DNA from: Dickeya poaceiphila
Lineage (GTDB): Bacteria; Pseudomonadota; Gammaproteobacteria; Enterobacterales; Enterobacteriaceae
Assembly (NCBI RefSeq): GCF_007858975.2
Contig: NZ_CP042220.2
Span: forward strand, 2,790,001-2,854,000
Length of the DNA stretch: 64,000 nt
Reading direction: 5' to 3'
Part shown: positions 10,061-19,518 of the stretch, piece by piece
Layout of the letters: every line of letters starts with the position of its first letter
How positions within the stretch are numbered: the stretch's first letter is position 1
Program-made: the position numbers and the translations under genes
Notes under the pieces: model-generated
What the model saw: only the letters and a program-made list of their open reading frames with translations
What the model was told of the DNA's origin: nothing
Databases searched by the model: none

Positions 10061-10642
10061 CTAGTCTTTATCAATCCGGCTTGCTACCGCGCCCTGCTGG
10101 TCCTTGTATTTCGCGTCTTCACGGCGGTTATATGGCCGTGCGGCGGGACCAGAGAGCGGTTCGAAGCTCAATGCGCCGATAATCATGCCGGGGCGCAGCG
10201 CCAGCGGCAGCTTACCTGAGTTATAGAACTCCAGCACGATACGTCCTTGCCATCCTGGATCGATACGGTGGGCGGTCACATGCACCATCAGTCCCAGACG
10301 AGCCAGCGAGGAGCGGCCATCCAACCAGCCCACCAGATTATCCGGCAGCGTGACCGACTCCAGCGTTACCGCCAGCGCCAGTTCGCCCGGATGGAGGAAA
10401 AACGCCTCGCCTTCCGCCAGATTGATCTCATCACTCATTACGCGATCCAGCGCAGCGCTCACCTCATCTTTCGGCCCGCTCAGATCAATGAACGGTGCGG
10501 TATGACCGCTAAACACCCGGAACTGATTGCCCAGCCGCACATCCAGCGTTGCGCCGTTAATCCGCTCAATCGGAGGACGTGGCGTAATCACCAGACGTCC
10601 ATCATCCAGCCAGGCTTCAATATCACGGTCACACAGTCTCAT
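10061..10642 (-). CDS. dcd: dCTP deaminase
   Basis: Converts dCTP to dUTP, the main source of dUMP for thymidylate synthesis in enterobacteria. 193 residues, same length as E. coli Dcd. The active-site core [21 protein letters not shown] is intact, with the catalytic Glu in IVLEFYNSG and the C-terminal [20 protein letters not shown] lid. Cytoplasmic homotrimer. It lies between udk and asmA as in E. coli. Confidence 0.97.
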   Translation of the reverse strand: MRLCDRDIEAWLDDGRLVITPRPPIERINGATLDVRLGNQFRVFSGHTAPFIDLSGPKDEVSAALDRVMSDEINLAEGEAFFLHPGELALAVTLESVTLPDNLVGWLDGRSSLARLGLMVHVTAHRIDPGWQGRIVLEFYNSGKLPLALRPGMIIGALSFEPLSGPAARPYNRREDAKYKDQQGAVASRIDKD

Positions 10643-10719
10643 TATCTTCTCCAGTAAGACGCTTGCAGGTTTTCAAACTGCCACAGCAGCGCCGGAAATG
10701 CCATGCCGTTTCCACCCGC

Positions 10720-11361
10720 TTACTCAAAGAACTGGCTGATTTTCGCCTTCAGAATATCAATGGCGATGCGGTTCTTACCGCCGCGCGGGACAATAATGTC
10801 CGCATATTGTTTGGACGGCTCGATAAATTGCAGGAACATCGGGCGCACCGTTTTCTTATATTGTTCCATCACCGAATCCATCGAGCGACCACGCTCCTTG
10901 ACATCACGGCACATACGACGCATCAAGCAAATATCCAGAGGGGTATCGACAAAAATGGAGAAATTCATCTCCTCCCGCAGTCGCGCATCGGTCAGCAACA
11001 GAATGCCTTCAAGAATAATCACCTTTTTCGGAGCCATCTGTAACGTTTCCTGCAAACGCGTATGCTCCACATAGCTGTACTGCGGTAATGCGATCGGCTG
11101 ACCGGCCTTAAGCATCTGCAGATGTTGCAACAGCAGGCTGTGATCCATCGAACTGGGGTGGTCGTAGTTGGTTTTGACCCGTTCTTCCATGGTCAGGTGA
11201 GATTGATCCTTGTAATAGCTGTCTTCCGGAATAACGCCAATATGTTCATCGCCCACCTGATCACGCAGTTCGCGGTACAGGGTACTGGCAATAAGACTTT
11301 TTCCGGATGCGGACGCGCCGGCAATCCCGATGATGACACACTGGCGAGACTTATCAGTCAT
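10720..11361 (-). CDS. udk: Uridine/cytidine kinase
   Basis: Phosphorylates uridine and cytidine with GTP in pyrimidine salvage. 213 residues, identical in length to E. coli Udk when started at ATG 11361 ([12 protein letters not shown]); an in-frame start 42 bases upstream adds a Cys/Pro-rich tail absent from homologs. The P-loop is GASASGKS near residue 16, substrate residues lie in [10 protein letters not shown] and YDHP, and the lid has [13 protein letters not shown]. It heads the udk-dcd-asmA group. Confidence 0.96.
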   Translation of the reverse strand: MTDKSRQCVIIGIAGASASGKSLIASTLYRELRDQVGDEHIGVIPEDSYYKDQSHLTMEERVKTNYDHPSSMDHSLLLQHLQMLKAGQPIALPQYSYVEHTRLQETLQMAPKKVIILEGILLLTDARLREEMNFSIFVDTPLDICLMRRMCRDVKERGRSMDSVMEQYKKTVRPMFLQFIEPSKQYADIIVPRGGKNRIAIDILKAKISQFFE

Positions 11362-11646
11362 GGCAATAAGGACCTGATTAAATAAAGAAGGAGGGGGACA
11401 CACACCGAACGATTCAGGCGCGATTCATACGGGATCGTGCGCCGAAGAACAGCCATCAGCAGCATACGGGTTGATTGCAGAACATGGTCGGGGTGTCTGG
11501 ACGCGGCAATTATAGGGAGTTCGCGCCATTCGCGCCAGTATTACGCAGGCGGATACTCGCGGTGCACACAGCATCTGCCGTTATATATGCCAGATGTCGA
11601 AAACAACGGATACCGCACCTAACTTCACGGTATCCGTTTAAGGCGG

Positions 11647-12756
11647 TCAAACCGCGCGGAACGCGATTTCTGTTGGGATCACCTCACCCTGCCAGTACAA
11701 CTGGGCCGCCACCTTCCCCGCCAGTTCGCGGTACAACTGAGTAAATTCACTGTCCGGCTGGCTGACTACCGTCGGCTCGCCGCGGTCCAGGTCTTCACGC
11801 AGAGAAATATGCAACGGCAACTGTCCCAGCAAGGCACAGTGGTATTTTTCCGCCAGCTTTTGCGCCCCACCGGTGCCGAAAATCGGCTCAAGATGGCCGC
11901 AATTGCTGCAAATGTGCACGCTCATGTTCTCGACAATCCCCAGCACCGGTACGTTGACTTTCTCGAACATCACGATGCCCTTCATCGCATCCATCAGCGC
12001 GATATCCTGTGGGGTCGTCACCACCACCGCACCGGTGACCGGCACGTTTTGCGCCAGCGTGAGTTGGATATCGCCGGTGCCCGGCGGCATGTCCAGCACC
12101 AGATAATCCAAATCCGGCCATAGCGTATCCTGCAGCAACTGCAGCAGCGCTTTGCTGGCCATTGGTCCACGCCATACCATGGCGTTATCGTCGGTCACCA
12201 GATAACCGATAGAGTTGGTAGCAAGACCATGCGCCATGATCGGCGCCATGTGTTGCCCGTCCGGCGAGGTTGGCCGCTCACTGGCCGCCCCCAGCATGGT
12301 AGGAATCGACGGTCCATAGATATCCGCGTCCAGAATGCCAACGTTGGCCCCTTCAGCCGCCAGCGCCAACGCCATGTTCACCGCCGTACTGGACTTTCCG
12401 ACGCCACCCTTGCCGGAACTGACGGCGATAATGTTCTTCACGCCTTTGACGCCTGCCTGATTATTCACCCGGCGCAGCGTGGCGATGTTGTGGGTCAACC
12501 GCCATTCCACTTCACGAGCGCCGCACAGGCGCAACAATTCCTCACTGACGCTGTCTTTCAAATCCGCCAGGCCATTCAGCCAGACGAACGGCATGGTCAA
12601 CTCAATATGCAGTACATCGTCCAGCAGCGCACAGTGATGCAACGCATTAAGCGTGGTCAGGTTATTTTTCAGTGTCGGGTGTGAAAAAGAGGAAAGTACG
12701 CCATTCACCATGGCGCGCAACATCTCTGGGTTTTGCGCAGGGAGTTTATCGTTCAT
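11647..12756 (-). CDS. mrp: Mrp/ApbC iron-sulfur cluster carrier ATPase
   Basis: 369 residues, the same as E. coli Mrp. An N-terminal DUF59-like part is followed by a deviant Walker A (GKGGVGKSS), Walker A' (VGILDADIYGPS), and the CxxC pair (CSNC) that holds a transferable [4Fe-4S] cluster. I start at ATG 12756 because AAGGAG lies five bases before it; the longer frame to 12882 would overlap the metG control region. Divergent from metG with a 279-base gap, exactly as in E. coli. Confidence 0.95.
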   Translation of the reverse strand: MNDKLPAQNPEMLRAMVNGVLSSFSHPTLKNNLTTLNALHHCALLDDVLHIELTMPFVWLNGLADLKDSVSEELLRLCGAREVEWRLTHNIATLRRVNNQAGVKGVKNIIAVSSGKGGVGKSSTAVNMALALAAEGANVGILDADIYGPSIPTMLGAASERPTSPDGQHMAPIMAHGLATNSIGYLVTDDNAMVWRGPMASKALLQLLQDTLWPDLDYLVLDMPPGTGDIQLTLAQNVPVTGAVVVTTPQDIALMDAMKGIVMFEKVNVPVLGIVENMSVHICSNCGHLEPIFGTGGAQKLAEKYHCALLGQLPLHISLREDLDRGEPTVVSQPDSEFTQLYRELAGKVAAQLYWQGEVIPTEIAFRAV

Positions 12757-13035
12757 CCCGGCTCCTTGAGTTTGAATTAAAGTCGTTATCACAGCGGCCT
12801 TAGCATAGCAGAACGCCCGCACGTGGGTGTATCGCGCACATTCACGATGTAGAAAAAAGGGTTGAATCGACCTTCCAGCCAACGTGAAGCCAGTCTTGTG
12901 ATTTCGTCATTGTTACCGGCAGAAGCGGTTTTGTTGCAACCCGTATCGCCCCAAGGTTTACGCATTAAGGCACGATGGGGTAACATCTGGATTCCTTCTT
13001 TATTTATTCACCAACCAACAAGCAAGTTCCCCACT

Positions 13036-15069
13036 ATGACTCAAGTCGCAAACAAAATTTTGGTAACGTGCGCGCTGCCTTATGCTAACGGTCCGATCCA
13101 CCTGGGCCACATGCTCGAACACATTCAGGCGGATATTTGGGTCCGTTACCAGCGAATGCGCGGCAATCAGGTGCATTTTATTTGTGCAGACGATGCCCAC
13201 GGCACGCCGATCATGCTCAAAGCACAGCAAATGGGCGTGGCGCCAGAGCAGATGATTGCGACGGTGAGTCAGGAACACCAGCAGGATTTCGCCGGATTTA
13301 ACATCAGCTACGACAATTATCACTCCACGCACAGTGAGGAGAACCGCGAGTTGTCGGGGTTGATTTACCGTCGGCTGAAGGAAAACGGTTTTATCAAGAA
13401 CCGCACGATTTCCCAGCTATTCGACCCGGAAAAAAGCATGTTCCTGCCGGATCGCTTTGTGAAAGGCACCTGCCCGAAGTGTAAGGCGCCGGATCAGTAT
13501 GGCGATAACTGCGAAGTGTGCGGTGCGACGTACAGCCCCACGGAGCTTATCGACCCGAAATCCGCCGTGTCCGGTGCGACACCGGTGATGCGTGAATCAG
13601 AACACTTCTTCTTCGATCTTCCGGCATTCAGCGACATGCTGCAAAGCTGGACCCATTCCGGCGCGTTGCAGGAACAGGTCGCCAACAAGATGCAGGAGTG
13701 GTTCGACGCCGGACTGCAACAGTGGGATATTACCCGCGATTCGCCTTATTTCGGTTTCGAAGTGCCGGACGCGCCGGGCAAGTATTTCTACGTCTGGCTG
13801 GATGCGCCAATCGGCTACATGGGTTCATTTAAAAACCTCTGCGATAAGTGCGGCGACCTCAGCTTCGACGAATTCTGGCGTAAAGACGCCAGCACCGAGC
13901 TGTATCACTTTATCGGCAAGGATATCGTCTACTTCCATAGTCTGTTCTGGCCGGCGATGCTGGAAGGCAGCGGTTTTCGCAAACCGACCAACCTGTTCGT
14001 GCACGGCTATGTGACGGTGAACGGTGCCAAGATGTCTAAATCGCGCGGCACCTTTATCAAAGCCGACACCTACCTGAAACATCTGGATGCCGACTGCCTG
14101 CGTTACTACTACGCCGCCAAGCTTTCCTCACGCATTGATGACATCGACCTTAATCTGGAAGACTTTGTGCAGCGTGTAAACGCCGACATCGTTAACAAGG
14201 TGGTCAACCTGGCTTCGCGCAACGCTGGTTTCATCAACAAACGCTTTGACGGCCAGCTGGCCGCTCAACTGGCCAACCCGGCGCTGTATCACACCTTTAT
14301 CGACGCCGCACAGACCATCGCCGATGCCTTCCACAACCGTGAGTCCGGCAAGGCTATCCGCGAAATTATGGCGCTGGCGGATCTTGCTAACCGCTATGTG
14401 GACGAACAAGCGCCGTGGGTGGTCGCCAAACAGGAAGGCCGCGACGCCGACCTGCAGGCAATTTGCTCAATGGGCATCAACCTGTTCCGCGTGCTGATGA
14501 CCTACCTGAAGCCGGTACTGCCGTCGTTGGCGGAACGTGCCGAAGCCTTCCTGCAAGCCGAACTGCGCTGGGATTCGCTGGCACAGCCGCTGGTAAACCA
14601 TCGAGTCGGTGCGTTTAAAGCGCTGTTCAACCGCATCGACATCGCACAGGTACAAGGCATGATCGACGCTTCTAAAGAGGAAGCCGCCGCAGCCGTGGCC
14701 AAACCGGCATCTGGCCCACTGGCCGACAAACCGATTCAGGACACCATCGACTTCGCCGATTTCGACAAAGTGGACATGCGCGTCGCGCTGATCCAAAAAG
14801 CCGAACTGGTGGACGGCTCGGACAAACTGTTGCGTCTGACGCTGGACCTGGGCGGTCAAACTCGCCAGGTATTCTCCGGCATTCGTGCCGCCTATCCGGC
14901 CCCTTCTGCGCTGGAAGGCCGCCTGACGGTGCTGGTTGCCAATCTGGCGCCGCGTAAAATGCGCTTTGGCGTCTCCGAAGGCATGGTGATGGCCGCCGGC
15001 CCCGGCGGAAAAGACATCTTCCTGTTAAGCCCTGACAGCGGCGCTCAACCGGGGATGCAAATCAAGTAA
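13036..15069 (+). CDS. metG: Methionyl-tRNA synthetase
   Basis: Charges tRNA-Met and initiator tRNA. 677 residues from ATG 13036, same as E. coli MetG; the long upstream frame is not supported. Class I HIGH motif appears as HLGH (in [10 protein letters not shown]), the KMSKS loop as [10 protein letters not shown], and the zinc knuckle has CPKC and CEVC. An anticodon-binding helical domain follows, then a C-terminal EMAP-II-like tRNA-binding and dimer domain (from about residue 575, [12 protein letters not shown]...). Monocistronic, with its own terminator. Confidence 0.98.
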   Translation: MTQVANKILVTCALPYANGPIHLGHMLEHIQADIWVRYQRMRGNQVHFICADDAHGTPIMLKAQQMGVAPEQMIATVSQEHQQDFAGFNISYDNYHSTHSEENRELSGLIYRRLKENGFIKNRTISQLFDPEKSMFLPDRFVKGTCPKCKAPDQYGDNCEVCGATYSPTELIDPKSAVSGATPVMRESEHFFFDLPAFSDMLQSWTHSGALQEQVANKMQEWFDAGLQQWDITRDSPYFGFEVPDAPGKYFYVWLDAPIGYMGSFKNLCDKCGDLSFDEFWRKDASTELYHFIGKDIVYFHSLFWPAMLEGSGFRKPTNLFVHGYVTVNGAKMSKSRGTFIKADTYLKHLDADCLRYYYAAKLSSRIDDIDLNLEDFVQRVNADIVNKVVNLASRNAGFINKRFDGQLAAQLANPALYHTFIDAAQTIADAFHNRESGKAIREIMALADLANRYVDEQAPWVVAKQEGRDADLQAICSMGINLFRVLMTYLKPVLPSLAERAEAFLQAELRWDSLAQPLVNHRVGAFKALFNRIDIAQVQGMIDASKEEAAAAVAKPASGPLADKPIQDTIDFADFDKVDMRVALIQKAELVDGSDKLLRLTLDLGGQTRQVFSGIRAAYPAPSALEGRLTVLVANLAPRKMRFGVSEGMVMAAGPGGKDIFLLSPDSGAQPGMQIK

Positions 15070-15077
15070 GCCCATTA

Positions 15078-15105
15078 ACACCAGGCTGGTTCACCGGCCT
15101 GGTGT
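15078..15105 (+). terminator. metG terminator
   Basis: ACACCAGGC and GCCTGGTGT form a 9-bp stem just after the metG stop; the inner TGGT/ACC can extend it. The T-tract is poor. Confidence 0.6.
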
Positions 15106-15321
15106 CATATCCACTTCGGTATTATCCTCCCGTCTACACCTCTGACGTGTCGTTATTCGGACAAACAGCAATAGCGCGTTCATCTCGACCATGATACACA
15201 GTGACAAGTCGTGATTATCACGCCACGTACTCAGCTACGTGGTGCGTAGTCGGCCTGCACCTTCTCGCCATGCGTGATGGTCACGACGCCAGCCACATCA
15301 TCGATCATGGAGGAACATCGA

Positions 15322-15753
15322 ATGCTTCGTATGACCCCTTTGCTGTTGAGCGCAGCGCTGCTTGCTACCACCGCGCCAGCTATGGCGTCCAGATCGCTAA
15401 ACAGTGCCGACGACGTGATTACTACCCTGAATAAGGGGAACAGTGTTAACGTCACTATCGATCTGTCCGCTTGTACACCACAGAATGACACACCAGCCAG
15501 CAAAACTCGTGGCGGCCTGCACATCAACGCCTATCGTCTGATTGATAACGGTACGTTGTCGTTTAGCGATGAGCACTTCACCGTTGCCAACGATGGCACG
15601 CCGATTCAGCAATTCATGCGCTATCAGGTACAGCCGGATAATACGGTGCGCTTCACGACCTTTATGTTTAATCTGCCCAGTCTGCAACAGCGCGGTAATA
15701 CCCTAAGCTACCTGTGCAAGCTGGGTCAGGATATCCGCTTCTTCGAACAGTAA
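15322..15753 (+). CDS. VirK-family secreted protein
   Basis: 143 residues from ATG 15322, which has GGAGGAA about 8 bases upstream; an earlier in-frame ATG at 15274 is less good. A Sec signal peptide ends near TTAPAMAS. The mature part resembles the small VirK family (ITTLNKGNSVNVTIDLSAC and a second Cys in LSYLCKLGQD that could form a disulfide). VirK proteins are widespread in plant-associated bacteria and were first noted in the Agrobacterium vir regulon; biochemical role unknown. Stands alone with its own terminator. Gap 15106-15321 before it shows no gene. Confidence 0.75.
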   Translation: MLRMTPLLLSAALLATTAPAMASRSLNSADDVITTLNKGNSVNVTIDLSACTPQNDTPASKTRGGLHINAYRLIDNGTLSFSDEHFTVANDGTPIQQFMRYQVQPDNTVRFTTFMFNLPSLQQRGNTLSYLCKLGQDIRFFEQ

Positions 15754-15762
15754 CCTTACCAG

Positions 15763-15791
15763 ACGCGCCCGACCGGCTGGTCTGGGCGCGT
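15763..15791 (+). terminator. Terminator after the VirK-family gene
   Basis: ACGCGCCC-GACC-ggct-GGTC-t-GGGCGCGT followed by TTT: a 12-bp stem with one bulged base, ten bases after the stop codon. Confidence 0.75.
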
Positions 15792-15856
15792 TTCTCCACT
15801 GGCCTGTATAATGGCTGGGAAAAGAGTTCGATTCATTGTACCGTCATGAATGACGC

Positions 15857-15884
15857 TTGAACAAAAATGAGTAACCGCTATACT
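15857..15884 (+). promoter_or_regulatory. Sigma-70 promoter of the AbiEii-like pair
   Basis: -35 TTGAAC and -10 TATACT with a 16-base spacer, 48 bases before the small first gene. Just downstream, TAGGCTA occurs twice (15889-15895 and 15915-15921), 26 bases apart and partly palindromic (CCTAGG), which would suit an autoregulatory operator. Confidence 0.6.
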
Positions 15885-15931
15885 ATCCTAGGCTAAACTG
15901 TTCTTCATTCAACGTAGGCTAGGTGATCATC

Positions 15932-16138
15932 ATGGGTGAAATTATTCGACACGATTATCCAGAGTTGGATAAAGTATTGTGGGATTTTCACACTCAGAAA
16001 ATCCCCGCAGATTTGGCATTTCGCATGTACGAAGAGCGGTGGAGTTTTATTGATGCCAACAATATCAGCAGCAATGAACGTTTTCTTATTGAGAAACTAA
16101 CTAATTTTTACGGTAATGGTATTTTCATAGCTGCATAA
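15932..16138 (+). CDS. Small protein preceding the AbiEii-like gene
   Basis: 68 residues from ATG 15932, chosen because AGGTGA sits about 7 bases upstream (GTG 15923 is the alternative). Acidic and amphipathic (MGEIIRHDYPELDKVLWDFHTQKI...), no helix-turn-helix or membrane segment that I can recognise. It ends 12 bases before the nucleotidyltransferase gene and shares its promoter and low G+C. In known AbiE systems the antitoxin is a larger winged-helix protein, so calling this an antitoxin is only a guess from position and size. Confidence 0.6.
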   Translation: MGEIIRHDYPELDKVLWDFHTQKIPADLAFRMYEERWSFIDANNISSNERFLIEKLTNFYGNGIFIAA

Positions 16139-16150
16139 AGAGTACATGTA

Positions 16151-16843
16151 GTGAGCGAATATAAATTAACGCATCATAAAATAATCAGGTCGGTATTGGA
16201 AAAATTCAATGCCGACTTTTTTATTGAAAACTCCATTTTTTTTGGTGGAGGTACACGAATTGCTCTTGAGATAAATGAATACAGAGAGTCCGTAGATATT
16301 GATTTTTTATGTCCAAATAAGGCTGCATACAAAGCTGTCCGGGAGCAGGTAACGTCTGCATCACTTGGCAGTCTTGTAAAGAAAGAGTTCATTTATGCCA
16401 GAGACATTAGCTTCGACCGATATGCAGTTCGAACATTCATTCGTGAGCAAGATACGAACATAAAGCTTGAGATAGTTAGCTTTGATAACTATGAGTTAGT
16501 CGGGGACTCTCGTGCTCTTTTCCCTGTCCCTTGTATTGATAGAGAAACATGCTTTTATACAAAGTTACTTGCAAATTCGGATAGATGTTTACAAGGCCAA
16601 TGTAAGGATATATTTGACATCTTAGCTATGTATGATGCCTGGGGAGCAATACCCATAGATGCATTCAAAAAAGCAGAGGAACATTATGGTTCCTCTATAT
16701 TAATTGACCTAACTCGATCCTTAAATGATATATGCAATAATGGTGAAAAATATTACAAATTTGCAGATGCTATGCTAATCCAGGAAGATGTTGCTAGTAA
16801 ACTCATTAGAACTACAGCGCAAGAATTATTATCCCATATTTAA
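16151..16843 (+). CDS. AbiEii/AbiGii-like nucleotidyltransferase (putative toxin)
   Basis: 230 residues with a GTG start. The DNA polymerase beta-type nucleotidyltransferase motif is clear: FFGGGTRIALEI, then the SVDIDFLCP metal-binding pair (D-x-D) near residue 50, and a third acidic strand LEIVSFD. This arrangement matches the AbiEii/AbiGii family, whose members act as toxins in phage defence by transferring nucleotides. The C-terminal helical part has KLLANSDRC and DIFDILAMYDAWG, also common in the family. Codon use is A+T-rich compared with metG and pgl, consistent with transfer. Activity as a toxin is inference. Confidence 0.7.
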   Translation: MSEYKLTHHKIIRSVLEKFNADFFIENSIFFGGGTRIALEINEYRESVDIDFLCPNKAAYKAVREQVTSASLGSLVKKEFIYARDISFDRYAVRTFIREQDTNIKLEIVSFDNYELVGDSRALFPVPCIDRETCFYTKLLANSDRCLQGQCKDIFDILAMYDAWGAIPIDAFKKAEEHYGSSILIDLTRSLNDICNNGEKYYKFADAMLIQEDVASKLIRTTAQELLSHI

Positions 16844-16996
16844 TAAATAATTCTTTACTCGTATCGAGAGTAACCACACGATTTATTAAATTTTTATATT
16901 AATGAGATAAAATCTGTATATTTCCCACCAGCCTGCCCACGTATCCCATTGAACGAAAAGTTATAACTTAAACCCAAACGACATAATCCGCCCCCT

Positions 16997-17025
16997 TTGC
17001 ACACCGCAGAGTTACCCGCTATGAT
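16997..17025 (+). promoter_or_regulatory. Sigma-70 promoter for the binding-protein/propeller pair
   Basis: TTGCAC, 17-base spacer, TATGAT, 80 bases before the start codon at 17106. The rest of the 16844-17105 gap shows no gene or obvious operator. Confidence 0.5.
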
Positions 17026-17105
17026 TCCTTATCACTAAAATAGACATCCAGACATAAAGATATCCATAAACTGGCAAACCTGATTCACAACACCGAGGAT
17101 TGAAC

Positions 17106-18182
17106 ATGAAAAAATTCCCTGTTGCGCTGCTGGCCCTGAGCCTGACTGCCTCATTCTCCACGCTGGCTGCGCAGACACCCGCCACTGCCGTGCCGGTTCC
17201 TGCCGCTATCGCCAACCATCAGGGACCGGTGCGCATCGCCGTGATCCGCAACCTCGGTTCAGATGACAACACCACCCAATTCGTTTCCGGTGTGCTGGAA
17301 GAAGGCAAAAAGCTGGGGTTCAAGATCAGTACCTTCCTGAGCAACGGCGACGACGCCAAATTTCAGGACTTCGTCAATCAGGCTATCAGCCAGAAATATG
17401 ACGGCATCATTCTGTCTCAGGGCCGTGCGCCCTATTCCACTGAACTGATCCAACGCATTGTTGACAGCGGCATCAAAGTAGCCGTGTTTGACACTGCGGT
17501 GGATCGCACCATTCCCGGTGTGACCGTTACCCAGCAGGACGATGCGTCGCTGGCGAACGAATCTCTGGGCCAGTTGGTGAAGGATTTCAACGGCAAAGCC
17601 AACATTGTCAAACTGTGGGTGGCCGGTTTCCCGCCGATGGAACGTCGTCAGACGGCCTACCAGCAGATCCTGAAAGACAATCTGGGCATTAAAGAGCTGG
17701 AATCCATCGGTGCGGTCTCCTCTGACGTACAGGGCGACACGGCCAACAAAGTGGGCGCGATTCTGGCGAAATACCCGAAAGGCAAAATTGACGCTATCTG
17801 GGGCTCCTGGGATGCCTTCAGCCAGGGTGCATACAAGGCGCTGAAAGAAAACGGTCGTACTGAAATCAAACTCTACAGCATCGACATTTCCAATCAGGAT
17901 CTGCAACTGATGCGTGAGGCCAATAGTCCATGGAAAGTGAGCGTAGCGGTAGATCCGAAACTGATCGGCAAGGTCAACCTGCGTCTGGTTGCCAATAAGA
18001 TAGCCGGCGAGCCGACACCGCCAACCTACGAATTCCGCGCCGCCAGCATCCCGCAGGCACTGCTGCTGAGCCAACCCGGCCCAGTCAACGTGACGGGGCT
18101 GGCAAAAATCATCCCAGGCTGGGGCCAGACCAATGACTTTATTGCACCGTGGTTTGCTACACTGGAAGCCAAAAGTAAATAA
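17106..18182 (+). CDS. Periplasmic sugar-binding-type protein (Peripla_BP_4)
   Basis: 358 residues from ATG 17106 (GAGG eight bases before). A signal peptide MKKFPVALLALSLTASFSTLAAQ leads into a type I periplasmic binding fold like RbsB/LacI-core proteins: IAVIRNLGSDDNTTQFVSGV at the N-lobe, YDGIILSQG, AVFDTAVDR, KIDAIWGSWD and LYSIDISNQD are the usual ligand-pocket strands. Such proteins deliver a sugar or related small molecule to an ABC transporter, but no permease or ATPase is next to it. The only partner is the propeller gene 24 bases downstream. Ligand unknown. Confidence 0.8.
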   Translation: MKKFPVALLALSLTASFSTLAAQTPATAVPVPAAIANHQGPVRIAVIRNLGSDDNTTQFVSGVLEEGKKLGFKISTFLSNGDDAKFQDFVNQAISQKYDGIILSQGRAPYSTELIQRIVDSGIKVAVFDTAVDRTIPGVTVTQQDDASLANESLGQLVKDFNGKANIVKLWVAGFPPMERRQTAYQQILKDNLGIKELESIGAVSSDVQGDTANKVGAILAKYPKGKIDAIWGSWDAFSQGAYKALKENGRTEIKLYSIDISNQDLQLMREANSPWKVSVAVDPKLIGKVNLRLVANKIAGEPTPPTYEFRAASIPQALLLSQPGPVNVTGLAKIIPGWGQTNDFIAPWFATLEAKSK

Positions 18183-18206
18183 AGGTCTGTCATAACGGAG
18201 GTTCAT

Positions 18207-19457
18207 ATGGCATCAGCGCCCCTGCCCATGCCGGAATACAGCCGCAACATGCGGCTGATTGGACACAGTGATCAGGGCGGGCGCCCTGATGGCGTGCAGG
18301 TCATGGTTCATCGTGGTTACGCCTATATCGGACACATGGTGTCGCAGGGCGTTTCCATCGTCGATGTGCGTGACCCGAAAAACCCCAAACCAGCTGGCTT
18401 TATCGCCGCACCACCGGGCACCTGGAATATTCATCTGCAAACCCACGATGACCTGCTGCTGGTGGTCAACGCACGTGATCTGTTCGCCGACGCCCGCTTC
18501 GCCGAAGAAAAAGTCTACTACACCCGCTCGGTGGCAGAGACGGTGAGCAGCGACCAGCAGGATAAATACTGGAGTGCCGGACTACGGATATTCGATATCT
18601 CTACCCCGGATCAGCCGCGTGAAATCAGTTTCCTGCCGCTCGATGGCATCGGTATCCACCGCATCTGGTACGTCGGTGGCCGCTGGGCGTATGTTTCTGC
18701 GCTGCTCGATGGCTACAGCGACTACATTTTTCTGACCATAGACCTCGCCGACCCGCGTAAACCGCACGTCGCTGGCCGTTATTGGCTACCGGGTATGCAC
18801 ACCGCCGGCGGCGAAACACCGAACTGGCCGGAAGGTAAGCGCTACGCGCTGCACCACGCCATTGTCAGCGGCGACACCGCCTACGGCAGTTGGCGCGACG
18901 GCGGCCTGACGCTACTGGATGTAAGCGACCGAACCCAGCCCACGCTCATCAGCCATCGCAACTGGAGTCCGCCTTTTGGCGGCGGCACCCACACCGCGTT
19001 ACCATTGCCGGACCGCGACCTGCTGATCGTGCTGGATGAAGCCGTGCTGGATAATCAGGAAGACGGGGAAAAGCTAATTTGGGTGTTCGATATCCGCGAG
19101 CCGTCCAACCCGGTGAGCATCGCCACCTTCCCACAGCCCAACGAAACCGATTATGTGAAGAAAGGAGCGCACTTCGGTCCGCACAATTTGCATGAAAACC
19201 GACCGGGCAGCTTCATCAGCTCGACACTGATTTTCGCCACCTACCAGAATGCCGGGGTGCGCGCTTACGACATCAGCAATCCGTATCGGCCAAAAGAAAC
19301 CGGCGCACTGGTTCCTGCCGCACCTGAACGCATGATCGACAAACGCCCCGGTCGCCCTCAGGTGATCCAATCCTGCGATGTGTTTGTCGATGCGCAAGGA
19401 ATTATCTATAGCACCGACTATAACGCCGGATTGTCGATCATCGAATATCGCGGCTAA
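18207..19457 (+). CDS. LVIVD-repeat beta-propeller protein
   Basis: 416 residues, start supported by GGAGG seven bases upstream; no signal peptide. At least six copies of a blade motif of the form hhhhD(V/I)xxPxxP are visible: VSIVDVRDPKNPKP, LRIFDISTPDQPRE, IFLTIDLADPRKPHV, LTLLDVSDRTQPTL, LIWVFDIREPSNPVS and VRAYDISNPYRPKE. Several His residues lie between blades (GIHRIWYV, HHAIVSG, GPHNLHENRPG). These repeats mark a propeller of unassigned function. Co-transcribed with the binding protein, so it may handle or sense the same ligand. No enzyme class can be given. Confidence 0.75.
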   Translation: MASAPLPMPEYSRNMRLIGHSDQGGRPDGVQVMVHRGYAYIGHMVSQGVSIVDVRDPKNPKPAGFIAAPPGTWNIHLQTHDDLLLVVNARDLFADARFAEEKVYYTRSVAETVSSDQQDKYWSAGLRIFDISTPDQPREISFLPLDGIGIHRIWYVGGRWAYVSALLDGYSDYIFLTIDLADPRKPHVAGRYWLPGMHTAGGETPNWPEGKRYALHHAIVSGDTAYGSWRDGGLTLLDVSDRTQPTLISHRNWSPPFGGGTHTALPLPDRDLLIVLDEAVLDNQEDGEKLIWVFDIREPSNPVSIATFPQPNETDYVKKGAHFGPHNLHENRPGSFISSTLIFATYQNAGVRAYDISNPYRPKETGALVPAAPERMIDKRPGRPQVIQSCDVFVDAQGIIYSTDYNAGLSIIEYRG

Positions 19458-19471
19458 CCGCTGGAAGCCTT

Positions 19472-19493
19472 CGCGCTGCCCTCCGGCAGCGCG
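19472..19493. terminator. Shared terminator between the propeller gene and pgl
   Basis: CGCGCTGCC-CTCC-GGCAGCGCG, a 9-bp G+C-rich stem between convergent genes. Confidence 0.65.
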
Positions 19494-19518
19494 TGATTCA
19501 GGCGTCGCGCGTCGGTGA

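Noticed and set aside
15201..15434. 77-codon plus-strand frame
   Set aside because: Overlaps the VirK-family start in another frame; no ribosome site or similarity.
17259..18206. 315-codon minus-strand frame
   Set aside because: Antisense shadow of the periplasmic binding protein gene.
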